Shown here one piece after another: positions 35,924 through 44,566 of a stretch of DNA of 64,000 bases (positions are counted from its first letter, which is position 1; the number at the start of each line of letters is the position of its first letter). This DNA comes from Gemmatimonadales bacterium UBA2975 (GTDB lineage Bacteria > Gemmatimonadota > Gemmatimonadetes > Longimicrobiales > Gaopeijiaceae), in the NCBI GenBank assembly GCA_002348265.1, contig DEAT01000012.1, positions 5,681 to 69,680 on the forward strand, in the 5' to 3' direction. A program made the translations under genes and the position numbers. The notes beneath the pieces were generated by a model. It saw only the letters and a program-made list of their open reading frames with translations. It was not told where the DNA came from and did not search any database.

Positions 35924-37212
35924 ACTCCGTTCACGACGAACTCCTCGCAAGGTCAATGGCTGTCATGCCAGGAGGTGTAAACAGCCCCGTCCGAGCCTTC
36001 AAATCAGTAGGAGGTACTCCCCGCTTCATTCGCGCAGCCAGAGGTGCCACTCTAGAGGACGTCGAGGGGCGAGTCATGCTCGACTACATCGGATCATGGG
36101 GTGTCGCCGTCCTTGGTCATTCGCACCCTAGCGTCACAAAGGCCATAAGCGAAGCTGCCCTGATGGGAACGTCCTTTGGCACACCAACCGAAGGAGAGGC
36201 TGCGCTGGCTGAGATGATAGTCCGCCTAGTGCCTTCGATCGAAGTAGTGCGGCTTGTGAACTCGGGCACGGAAGCGACGATGAGTGCTATGCGGCTGGCC
36301 CGAGCAGCAACTGGACGCTCGGGCATCATTAAATTTCGGGGTGCTTATCATGGCCATGGAGACATGTTCCTTGTCGAGGCTGGCTCCGGTGCCGCGACAC
36401 TCGGCATCCCATCAAGCCCAGGGGTACCAGAGTCAACAGCATCCCATACACTCGTAGCAAATTTCAATGACCTCGACTCCGTGGCCCGTCTTTTCGAAGC
36501 CCGAGAAGACCAAATCGCCGCTGTGATCACAGAGCCGGTGTGCGGCAACATGGGGTGCATTCCACCTGAACCAGGATTCCTAGAGGGCCTGCGAACCATC
36601 TGCGATGATTATGGAGCGCTCCTCGTCTTCGATGAAGTCATGACCGGATTCCGGGTAGCGCTGGGAGGAGCACAGGAGCGATACAATGTCCGACCCGACC
36701 TCACGACACTTGGCAAAGTTATCGGGGGAGGTCTTCCGGTCGGCGCATATGGGGGGAGGGAAGACCTGATGCGAATGATCGCGCCTGACGGGAAGGTCTA
36801 TCAGGCAGGGACCTTGTCCGGAAACCCTCTCGCCGTGGCAGCAGGTCGCACGACACTAAGTATCCTAGAGTCAAATCCAGATATCTTTTCCGATCTTGAA
36901 GAAACAGGTAGCACGCTCGGGGTTGGACTTGAGGCACTCGGGCAGGAATACGGCGTACCCATAAGGTGGCAGTCCTCAGGGGGTATGGGCTGTCCATTTT
37001 TCTCTGAGACCCCGGTCACAGATTGGCAGTCGTCCGCAGCCACCAACTCACAAGCCTTTAACCGGTTTTTTCACGGGATGCTCGAGCGCGATATCCATCT
37101 CCCACCAAGCCGCTTTGAAGCTTGGTTTTGGTCAACCGCGCACTCGACCACTGACATCGATCGCACGCTGACATCAGCCAAGGACATTCTTGCAGGAGGA
37201 TTCGATGCCTGA
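35920..37212 (+). CDS. hemL: Glutamate-1-semialdehyde 2,1-aminomutase
   Basis: 430 residues starting at GTG 35920 (GTGA overlap with hemD). It is a PLP class III aminotransferase converting glutamate-1-semialdehyde to ALA. PGGVNSPVRAF opens the protein, RLVNSGTEATMSAMRLARA and KFRGAYHGHGD follow, and the PLP lysine is Lys266 in TTLGKVIGGGLPVGAYGG. Together with HemA it gives the C5 route to ALA. Confidence 0.97.
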   Translation: MNSVHDELLARSMAVMPGGVNSPVRAFKSVGGTPRFIRAARGATLEDVEGRVMLDYIGSWGVAVLGHSHPSVTKAISEAALMGTSFGTPTEGEAALAEMIVRLVPSIEVVRLVNSGTEATMSAMRLARAATGRSGIIKFRGAYHGHGDMFLVEAGSGAATLGIPSSPGVPESTASHTLVANFNDLDSVARLFEAREDQIAAVITEPVCGNMGCIPPEPGFLEGLRTICDDYGALLVFDEVMTGFRVALGGAQERYNVRPDLTTLGKVIGGGLPVGAYGGREDLMRMIAPDGKVYQAGTLSGNPLAVAAGRTTLSILESNPDIFSDLEETGSTLGVGLEALGQEYGVPIRWQSSGGMGCPFFSETPVTDWQSSAATNSQAFNRFFHGMLERDIHLPPSRFEAWFWSTAHSTTDIDRTLTSAKDILAGGFDA

Positions 37213-38260
37213 CGGCGAGACACTCTTCGAAAAAGCAGCCCTAGGGATAAGGACGGAACGCACCCCAGTATGGGTGATGCGTCAAGCTGGTCGATATCTC
37301 CCCGAGTATAGAGCACTGCGAAAGACAGTCGATTTTCTGACCGCCACAAAAACACCGGAAATCGCGGCACAGATAACACTCCAGCCGATCGACCGATTCG
37401 AGCTGGACGCTGCGATCCTGTTCGCCGATATCATGACTCCGCTTGAAGGTATGGGTGTACCGATCCGCTTCGCTCCGGGTCCTATAATCGAGTCCCCTAT
37501 CCGGGCCCAGAAAGACGTAGATGGTCTTCGTCCGCTTGATCCTGACGAAGGTGTCCCATTCGTTCTAGACGCTCTTAGCATAGTCCGGTCAGAGCTTCCA
37601 AAGGATAGGTCTCTTATAGCATTCGCAGGCGCACCCTTCACACTGTTCTGCTATCTAGTTCAGGGAGGTGGCTCCAAGGACTTTATGGACGCCAGAAGCT
37701 TCCTCAGGGGTGACCCCGAAGCCGCCGACGCTCTTCTGAATTTGCTCGGCACATCAATGATCCGCTATCTGAGTGCTCAGGCACGTGCCGGGGCAGACGC
37801 CCTCATGCTCTTTGACTCCTGGGTCGGTCTTCTTGATGAGAAATTGTATAGGGCCCGGATCCAGCCAGTTATGAAGAACATCATTCAGCAGGTTAAAGCT
37901 GAGATCGACAGGCCAATAATCTACTTCGCCAATGGGGGATCTGCCCTGCTTGAGGCGGCATCAGAGATCGGCGCGGACGTTATCGCGGTCGACTGGACAA
38001 GGCCTCTGCACGAAGTCGTCGCTCGGCTCGGTTCCTCTGCGGTAGTCCAAGGAAACCTAGATCCATCTGCCCTCTTCGCATCACGCGATGAACTCGGTCA
38101 AGAAATCGATAAAGTTCTCGAGTCCGGTATGGGGGCCGCAGCCCACATCTTTAATCTAGGCCATGGCATCCACCGCACGACCGATCCCGACCAGCTTGGC
38201 TTCCTAGTCGACCGTGTTCATGAAACGTCTGAGCGGCTTTCTTCCGATCGAGAGGGGTAG
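37205..38260 (+). CDS. hemE: Uroporphyrinogen decarboxylase
   Basis: 351 residues from the ATG at 37205, decided by an AGGAGG site six bases upstream that lies inside the hemL end; a longer reading to 37190 is not needed. WVMRQAGRYLPEYRALR is the substrate-binding signature. Others are DAAILFADIMTPLEGMG, FAGAPFTLFCYLV and GNLDPSALFA. It converts uroporphyrinogen III to coproporphyrinogen III, the branch point to the coproporphyrin route used here. Confidence 0.97.
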   Translation: MPDGETLFEKAALGIRTERTPVWVMRQAGRYLPEYRALRKTVDFLTATKTPEIAAQITLQPIDRFELDAAILFADIMTPLEGMGVPIRFAPGPIIESPIRAQKDVDGLRPLDPDEGVPFVLDALSIVRSELPKDRSLIAFAGAPFTLFCYLVQGGGSKDFMDARSFLRGDPEAADALLNLLGTSMIRYLSAQARAGADALMLFDSWVGLLDEKLYRARIQPVMKNIIQQVKAEIDRPIIYFANGGSALLEAASEIGADVIAVDWTRPLHEVVARLGSSAVVQGNLDPSALFASRDELGQEIDKVLESGMGAAAHIFNLGHGIHRTTDPDQLGFLVDRVHETSERLSSDREG

Positions 38261-38271
38261 AGCAGTCCATC

Positions 38272-39375
38272 ATGAACCCAACTCAAATCGGAGTGCTCAT
38301 CATCAACTTCGGGGAGCCTGACGAGCCTACCCCAGAGAAAGTAACGCCCTTCCTCGAACGAATCTTCCTTCAAAATTCAGGTCTAGAGCCGGGGCAGGAA
38401 GCAATCTCACGTGCCAAGAAACTGGCAGAGGATCGAGCACCTGGCCTGATCGAAGAATACGAATCAATCGGTGGATCACCCCTGAACGAACAGGCCCAAT
38501 ATCAATCCGACCTACTAGAAGCTGAGCTCCGTTTCCGCGGCCTAGACACGACTACTTACGAAGCTTACCAGTTCACTGAGCCGTCCATCGTCTCCGCGGT
38601 CCAGAAAGCTAAGGCTGATGGAATCGGTCACCTGATCGCTCTCCCGGTATATCCGATATGTGGCCGTTCAACCACTGTCGCTGCACTAGAGGCGGTGCGT
38701 AGTGCACTCAACGAAGAAAATTGGGAGCCTAGGTATTCCGCGATCTCAGGATGGCACCATCACCCTGGGTATCGCTCCTTCCGCGCCGAGCACATCCGGG
38801 GCTACCTATCAGCGCACAATCTAGACATCAAAGATCCGGAAACGCTGCTCTATTTCTCAGTGCATGGAACGCCGATTCAATTCCTAAGCGAAGGAAACAG
38901 ATACGATCGCTACGTTGAAGAGCACTGCAAAATGATTGCGGCAGAGCTAGGAACCAACCGGTTCGAAGTCGGGTTCCAGAATCACACAAATCGCCGCATA
39001 GCATGGACACAGCCGGACAACGAGAACGCAATACAGGCGAGGGACGAGACGAACTTTGTTATTGTGCCCATAGCATTCATGCACGAGCAATCTGAGACGC
39101 TCTCAGAGTTGGACTTAGAATTACGGAGCTTCACGGAAGCCTTAGGGAAGTCTTTTAATCGTGTACCCGTTCCACATGATGACGAAAGATTCGTGGACTT
39201 TTTAGCTACACTGGTCGAGGATCTCCTAACTGGAGATCTGTCAACGACCCCGACCGTGAAAGACGAAGCTCTAAGCCTAAAGCAGTGCCGATGCGCAGCG
39301 ATCCCAGGCGTCTACTGTGCAAACGCCGGACGGGATCTTCCACCTAGCCCGTACGCGGTTCCTAACCCCCTATGA
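38272..39375 (+). CDS. hemH: Ferrochelatase (coproporphyrin III ferrochelatase, HemH/CpfC)
   Basis: 367 residues. VLIINFGEPDEP opens the protein, GGSPLNEQAQYQ follows, the metal-site His198 is in FSVHGTPIQ, and the conserved Glu block is HEQSETLSELDLELR. The presence of HemQ and HemY in the same operon makes coproporphyrin III the likely substrate. The C-terminal tail carries three cysteines (QCRCAAIPGVYC); some ferrochelatases bind a [2Fe-2S] cluster through Cys residues, but a fourth ligand is not evident. It overlaps hemY by four bases. Confidence 0.95.
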   Translation: MNPTQIGVLIINFGEPDEPTPEKVTPFLERIFLQNSGLEPGQEAISRAKKLAEDRAPGLIEEYESIGGSPLNEQAQYQSDLLEAELRFRGLDTTTYEAYQFTEPSIVSAVQKAKADGIGHLIALPVYPICGRSTTVAALEAVRSALNEENWEPRYSAISGWHHHPGYRSFRAEHIRGYLSAHNLDIKDPETLLYFSVHGTPIQFLSEGNRYDRYVEEHCKMIAAELGTNRFEVGFQNHTNRRIAWTQPDNENAIQARDETNFVIVPIAFMHEQSETLSELDLELRSFTEALGKSFNRVPVPHDDERFVDFLATLVEDLLTGDLSTTPTVKDEALSLKQCRCAAIPGVYCANAGRDLPPSPYAVPNPL

Positions 39376-40658
39376 TCGTAGTCGTTGGAGCGGGAATAAC
39401 CGGACTAGCGATCGGACACGAGCTTCTCGAGTCAGGAGCAGACTTCATCATACTCGAGGCGAGTGACCGGGTCGGTGGAGTCGTCCAAAGTGGTAAAGTG
39501 GGCGAACACGTGCTCGACTGGGGTCCACAACGCGGGCGCCTCACACCCGACTTCCGTGAGCGCGTAACCAAGTTCGGACTAGATGACGAACTGCTAGTCG
39601 CAGAAACCAATCTAGGGTTGTTGATCTATCACGACGGTGGCCTCCGTCGTGTTCCATTCTCAATCCCCGAGATGTTCACGACAGACGCGCTGTCTCTTCG
39701 GGGAGCCATTCGGGTACTGCTAGAACCAATTACCGCTGGGCCTCGCGATAATGAACGAGTCGATGCGTACTTCCGTCGAAAAGTTGGTTCGGAGGCCTAC
39801 GACACCCTCGTCGGACCTTTCTTCGGAGGCCTCTACGGTTCCAATCCAGCCGACATGGATGTCGAAGTCGCATTAGCGCCAATTCTAAGCCGAGCGGGCG
39901 TTCGCCGAAGCCTATTAGCAACACTGATTAAGCGAGGACGCATTTCGGCTGCGCCGGCATTTTCGTTTCAGGACGGCATGGAACGTCTCCCTCAAGCAAT
40001 GGCCGAAGCGCTTGGTGACCGAGTTCGGCTCGGTGCACCGGTGGAGCTGATCTCCGCGACAAGAAGCGGTTGGGTGGCGACAGTCGGTGACACCGGAGAA
40101 CGCATCAAAGCTGAGCAGATCGTGATGGCGACCCCGGCTCTGGCTGCCGCGACGCTGCTAGAGCACCAGGCCCCCAGAGCTTCCGCAACGATACGCGCAC
40201 TGAATCACAACCCGATCGCAATTGTCCACGTGACAGCAGACTTGGATGCTGATGCCATGGGGTTTCAGGTGGCATTTGCAGAATCGCATAGAGCGTTGCG
40301 AGGTGTCACATTCCAGCATTGTCTATTCAACCGCCATCGTCTTTTCTCAGCGTTTCTAGGGGGTTCCCTGAATCCAGCTATTGTGGACGCAGACGACGCA
40401 TTGCTGGCCAACACCGCAACCAAAGAGTTCGAAGACACTACCGGGGCTCCCGCAGAAGCGATCTCAGTTTGGCGAACACAGATGCCCGCGTGGGACCTGT
40501 CATGGCGTGCACTGAAAGACTTGAGGATGCCCGTGGGGCTTCACGTCGCGGGAAACTGGCACACTCGTGCAGGACTACCTGGTCGATTCGCTGAGGCAAA
40601 GTCAGTCACTGCCTCTGTTTTGGGATTGAGCACCCAAAGCCCTGACGAACAGTTGTGA
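39372..40658 (+). CDS. hemY: Coproporphyrinogen/protoporphyrinogen oxidase HemY (CgoX)
   Basis: 428-residue FAD flavoprotein. MIVVVGAGITGLAIGHELLE binds FAD, LEASDRVGG follows, and GPFFGGLYGSNPADMDVE and FSFQDGMERLPQAMAEAL are typical of the HemY family. The C-terminal FAD block is LHVAGNWHTRAGLPGRF. In organisms with HemQ this enzyme oxidises coproporphyrinogen III to coproporphyrin III with oxygen. No HemN or HemF is in the operon, which agrees. Confidence 0.93.
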   Translation: MIVVVGAGITGLAIGHELLESGADFIILEASDRVGGVVQSGKVGEHVLDWGPQRGRLTPDFRERVTKFGLDDELLVAETNLGLLIYHDGGLRRVPFSIPEMFTTDALSLRGAIRVLLEPITAGPRDNERVDAYFRRKVGSEAYDTLVGPFFGGLYGSNPADMDVEVALAPILSRAGVRRSLLATLIKRGRISAAPAFSFQDGMERLPQAMAEALGDRVRLGAPVELISATRSGWVATVGDTGERIKAEQIVMATPALAAATLLEHQAPRASATIRALNHNPIAIVHVTADLDADAMGFQVAFAESHRALRGVTFQHCLFNRHRLFSAFLGGSLNPAIVDADDALLANTATKEFEDTTGAPAEAISVWRTQMPAWDLSWRALKDLRMPVGLHVAGNWHTRAGLPGRFAEAKSVTASVLGLSTQSPDEQL

Positions 40659-41182
40659 AGGAGATGAGTCGATCGGATGTCACCCCAAGCTCCCCAAGCT
40701 CTTCTGGGACGAAGCGAATGGACAGACTCATCACAGCTTGGGCGTTAGCTGGCGTTGGATCTACGTTAGTGATCGCGGTTGTCCGACTCAGTTCCCGTGG
40801 ATGGGAAACCGTAATCAACGGATTGTCCCCCATTGAGTGGGTTGTTCTCGCTCTTACAAGTACGGTCTTCTTTTATGGAGAAGGCGTCATGGCGTTGGAA
40901 CGACGGTGGGTTCCCCATGTGGTTAACCGTTCGCGAGAACTTCGTCGCAAGAGTGGGGCCGCCGTTCGTATCGGAGCACCGCTTTACGCCATGGGTTTGA
41001 TAGGAGCCCCAGTTCGAAAACTGGTCCGCACATGGCTAGGTGTTTGTGCCATCGTCGCGGCCATCTTGATAGTGCAGGCTTTCGCAGAACCATGGCGGGG
41101 GATAATCGATCTGTCGGTCGCCGGCGCTCTCGCGTGGGGCACGATCGCCCTCATCAGGTCGCTCCCGGACGCGCTTTCCTAA
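40655..41182 (+). CDS. Four-helix membrane protein at the end of the heme operon
   Basis: 175 residues starting at GTG 40655, which overlaps the hemY stop (GTGA). About four membrane segments: AWALAGVGSTLVIAVVRL, IEWVVLALTSTVFFYG, WLGVCAIVAAILIVQAF and LSVAGALAWGTIALI. Between helices 2 and 3 lies a basic cytoplasmic stretch (RRWVPHVVNRSRELRRK) with one His. I do not recognise the family. Coupling to hemY suggests a link to heme synthesis or export, but that is inference. Confidence 0.6.
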   Translation: MKEMSRSDVTPSSPSSSGTKRMDRLITAWALAGVGSTLVIAVVRLSSRGWETVINGLSPIEWVVLALTSTVFFYGEGVMALERRWVPHVVNRSRELRRKSGAAVRIGAPLYAMGLIGAPVRKLVRTWLGVCAIVAAILIVQAFAEPWRGIIDLSVAGALAWGTIALIRSLPDALS

Positions 41183-41240
41183 AGACTTCTAGTTCCAAGA
41201 ATACGTGGAGAGAGTGCCTGCTGACTTAAAGGGTCGACAC

Positions 41241-41260
41241 GCCTGCTTACAAAGCAAGGC
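41241..41260 (+). terminator. Weak hairpin after the heme operon
   Basis: GCCTGCTT pairs with AAGCAAGGC (one bulged A) around a three-base loop, followed by TTCC only. It lies between two convergent genes and could end the heme transcript, but the T run is poor. Confidence 0.3.
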
Positions 41261-41281
41261 TTCCGCTGAGCACTTCCTATG

Positions 41282-42619
41282 TCACCATGGTCTTCCACTA
41301 AACCCCTCAACATTCCGGAACCGGTTGTTAACTACGTTGTTGAAAATCGAACCAAACTGGAAGCTGAAACCGAGGCTGACCCCATATCGGAAGTCTGTTT
41401 CGAGCTGCTGAAGCTCAAGTAAAGCCTCTTCGTCAGTCGCACCTTGGGCGGAAAGATAGATCTGGTCTTGGACCCATCCTATGTTGCCATCAAGACGGAC
41501 TGAGAAGCCTCGAACGATCCTGAAGTCTATGTCGCCCCGAAGATTGACGCTGTAAAGACCGTCTTGGAACGCTTCGATATCCGGAAGAAACATGAAACTA
41601 GACGCGCTTATCGAAACACCTGTCTCGCCCCAGGGCTGTCGTGCTGACAAATCTATCTCACCCCACTGCTCCCATCGCGTTTCGGAAGTCTGACCATAGA
41701 GTGTCTCCTCGATGTACCGCCGATGAGCCGGACCAATGCGGTACGATAGCGTCAGCGCCTTACGGGTGGCCTCCTCATAGGGGAAGAGACTGTACTCGAT
41801 GCCTGGAGTTACCTCCCAGCGGAATTCTTGATTGTATCTAGGTTGGCGAGCAACCTCTCCACGCACTCCTACCGACCAATGCTCAGCCAGCGTATAAACA
41901 AGCCATGGCCTGACACCCCAGTCTGTCCGAGTGTCAGTAAAGGTTCCGGCTTCGAGTTCAAACTCCCGATCTCGTGAATTGATATTCGTGCTAAAGTAGA
42001 GTTTCCACGTTGGTGATATCCGAGATGCTATGACGCTGCTATAGAGGTTCTCGGACCTGCGCCTAGACTCACCATCAACGTTGTAGTTCGCGTTGATCCG
42101 GAAAATCCATAGATCCCAGGGGTCTTCGACCTCATCCGCACCTACAACCCGGTCGGGAATCACTAACCCATCTGCAGACGCACTTGAGATATTGACTAGA
42201 CCACGAAAGCCCGCGGCAGTCGAGAACCTCAGTAGGCCAACCGATATCGCTTCTGTCAGACCATCCAGTCGCTCGATATCGGTATCGGTCGCGAGCGACT
42301 GGTACCTCATTTCATCCGTGTAATCTTCCTGGTCATCCCTACCAATGAAATCAAGCTGGTACTCGCGTCCACCAGCACCCGTGCTGAGACTAGTCACGAT
42401 CAGATGAACGTCAGCGACCTCGCGATCATTTACCCAATCGACCCAATCGATCTCGGTCCGGTAATGCTGCGAGTTGCAATCTCGACCATCGCAGTCAAAA
42501 AAGATCCTTGGTCGCGTCTGGGCAGACAAATCAGTCGAAAACTGAAAACCCACGGTCAGGATCCCAAGCAAAATGAACGCACCGCGCAATGCTTCAGCAG
42601 GTCGTGACTCTTTTAACAT
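41282..42619 (-). CDS. Predicted outer-membrane beta-rich protein, unknown function
   Basis: 445 residues from the ATG at 42619 (a TTG at 42652 is possible). A signal peptide ends at DLSAQ. After it comes a Cys-pair segment (FFDCDGRDCNSQHYR) and a mixed domain (EIDWVDWVNDREVADVHLIVTSL), then about 250 residues of alternating amphipathic strands rich in Tyr, Trp and Arg. These look like an outer-membrane barrel (for example PWLVYTLAEHWSVGVRGE). I do not recognise a named family. It lies 94 bases downstream of the first amidase and faces the heme operon. Confidence 0.6.
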   Translation of the reverse strand: MLKESRPAEALRGAFILLGILTVGFQFSTDLSAQTRPRIFFDCDGRDCNSQHYRTEIDWVDWVNDREVADVHLIVTSLSTGAGGREYQLDFIGRDDQEDYTDEMRYQSLATDTDIERLDGLTEAISVGLLRFSTAAGFRGLVNISSASADGLVIPDRVVGADEVEDPWDLWIFRINANYNVDGESRRRSENLYSSVIASRISPTWKLYFSTNINSRDREFELEAGTFTDTRTDWGVRPWLVYTLAEHWSVGVRGEVARQPRYNQEFRWEVTPGIEYSLFPYEEATRKALTLSYRIGPAHRRYIEETLYGQTSETRWEQWGEIDLSARQPWGETGVSISASSFMFLPDIEAFQDGLYSVNLRGDIDFRIVRGFSVRLDGNIGWVQDQIYLSAQGATDEEALLELQQLETDFRYGVSLGFSFQFGSIFNNVVNNRFRNVEGFSGRPW

Positions 42620-42713
42620 TCGAGCGAGGTAGTAATGACTGAACCAACCCAATCGTGGACACCAATCCCGTCCCGACTGTTGAATGGCACTAGAGATAGC
42701 CTTTAAAGCTAGC

Positions 42714-44375
42714 TCAACGTGCTGGGACTGTCTCCAAGACAGGAGCTTTCCGCGCCCTGGTAGCCTGCTCTATCGCGTAGGCCCACGATAGCAGATCAGA
42801 CTCCGACCACATGTCACCAATTAAAGCCAGCACGAATGGCGTACCGTCATCAAAAAATGAGTACGGCACAGTAACCGTCGGCACTCCAATATCATTAATG
42901 ATATTGCTCGGGATTTCGGCCCAATTATTTGGGTTATAGTCCGGTCGCTCAGGGTCCTCGATAACGGGCCGACTGGGCACCCCAGACTGCGGAAAGAAAA
43001 GTCCATCTAACTCATGCTCTTCTAAAACATCACGGAACAGAGTTCGGATCTGGTGGCGCCACGCCTGATAAGCGTCTCCGGCCTCAGTTGCACTGGGACG
43101 AGCAGGCGCCGGTGTCTCCCGATCACCACGGCGGCCCCTTGTATATTCGCGACCGCTTAATTCTTCCCATCCTTCGATCGAATTGAACGGTGCATCCGGC
43201 CCCAGGCCCAGCATGTAAACCAGCATGTCGTGTGCGCCCTGGGTTGGGACGGAGGGACGCTCACCATAAAGCTCAACGAAACCAGACCCTTGGAAGGGGT
43301 CCGCCACGACTTCGGCCCCCAGTCCCTTAAGCGCCTCAACAGCGTTCTTATAATGCTCCTCAGTCACTGGATCGAGGGGCAGGTAATCGTCTCGCCAACC
43401 GGTCCCGACAAGACCAAACCGAGCGCCTTCTATCGAACTCTCATCAAGTGCAAGAAGGTACCCTCCATCTGGAATCCGACCGGCCGATGAGAACGTCGCA
43501 AGATCCTCAGTCGTCGGGCCCGCGATGACGTCCAATGTCAGCGCTGCGTCACGCACTGACCTGGCCATGGGACCGACTACGTCGACGTATGTGCCCGAAA
43601 GCGGAACCACACCCTCATTGGGGACGAGTCCATAAGTTGGTTTAACCCCCACGAGCGCTTGAGCAGATGAAGGGTTCTGAATCGAACCGCCAGTTTCTGT
43701 CCCAAGTCCAAGAACCGCAAAGCTAGCGTTGACAGCTGTAGCGGTCCCCCCGCTCGAACCCCCTGGCACCTTATCTACGTTGTATGGGTTGATCGTTCGG
43801 CCAGCGACCGAACTCGTCGTCCTCGTACCGTGTCCGGCAAAGTCAGGAAGATTCGTCTTCCCGAGTATGATTGCACCCGCATTCCTCAGTCTCGTAACGA
43901 CAGCAGCGTCATCATCCGGAACCATATCGACTCCACCGGCATCGCTACTGAAACCCTCCCACCCAGCTGTGGTCACTAGCCCACCAAAATCGATGTTGTC
44001 CTTGATGACGACAGGTACTCCGTGCAGCAATCCAACCGGTCCCCGAGTAGCGTATATGTCATCGAGTTCGGCAGCCGTAGCCAACGCATCCGGATTCATT
44101 GATATAAAGGCGTTGTAATAGGGCTCGAATGTTCTGATCCGGGCCAGGAACGCCTGTGTAACTTCTACGGCTGTGAACGACCCTGACTCGTACCCTAGCT
44201 GGATATCAGCAACCGTCATTTCAGTGACAGTCACCTCCTGTCCGTATATAGATCCGGTTGACAAGAAGGGCTCTAAGAGGGTTACAGAGAAACAAAATGC
44301 TGCAGCCACTATCCAAAGACTCACCTTATCAAAAGCTATCCGACCCGCTTTGACGAACCAGGGTGTCAGCCTCAT
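42714..44375 (-). CDS. Secreted amidase (amidase-signature family)
   Basis: 553 residues from the ATG at 44375. An N-terminal hydrophobic signal (LWIVAAAFCFSVTLLEPFL) precedes an amidase-signature domain. The catalytic Lys is in PVVIKDNIDFGG, the Gly/Ser-rich loop is VPGGSSGGTATAV with the cis-Ser, and the nucleophile Ser is in LGTETGGSIQNPSSA. Such enzymes hydrolyse amides by a Ser-cisSer-Lys triad; the substrate is unknown. It follows a second amidase gene in the same direction after 191 bases, so the two may be paralogues. Confidence 0.88.
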   Translation of the reverse strand: MRLTPWFVKAGRIAFDKVSLWIVAAAFCFSVTLLEPFLSTGSIYGQEVTVTEMTVADIQLGYESGSFTAVEVTQAFLARIRTFEPYYNAFISMNPDALATAAELDDIYATRGPVGLLHGVPVVIKDNIDFGGLVTTAGWEGFSSDAGGVDMVPDDDAAVVTRLRNAGAIILGKTNLPDFAGHGTRTTSSVAGRTINPYNVDKVPGGSSGGTATAVNASFAVLGLGTETGGSIQNPSSAQALVGVKPTYGLVPNEGVVPLSGTYVDVVGPMARSVRDAALTLDVIAGPTTEDLATFSSAGRIPDGGYLLALDESSIEGARFGLVGTGWRDDYLPLDPVTEEHYKNAVEALKGLGAEVVADPFQGSGFVELYGERPSVPTQGAHDMLVYMLGLGPDAPFNSIEGWEELSGREYTRGRRGDRETPAPARPSATEAGDAYQAWRHQIRTLFRDVLEEHELDGLFFPQSGVPSRPVIEDPERPDYNPNNWAEIPSNIINDIGVPTVTVPYSFFDDGTPFVLALIGDMWSESDLLSWAYAIEQATRARKAPVLETVPAR

Positions 44376-44566
44376 AGTCGGCAGGCCGATTCTAGAGAGG
44401 CACACCACTCTATAGAGGGGTGGCTTGCGCGATGCCGAGATACTCCAAATTCGAGTCATATCTTGCTGTGTCGTAGGTAGAACTGGTTAATCCGCGCAGT
44501 CGCGAGGTAGCCACGAAGACTGAAGCATTAACGAGACTACGTGCGCGCTGCGAGTAACGGACCCAC

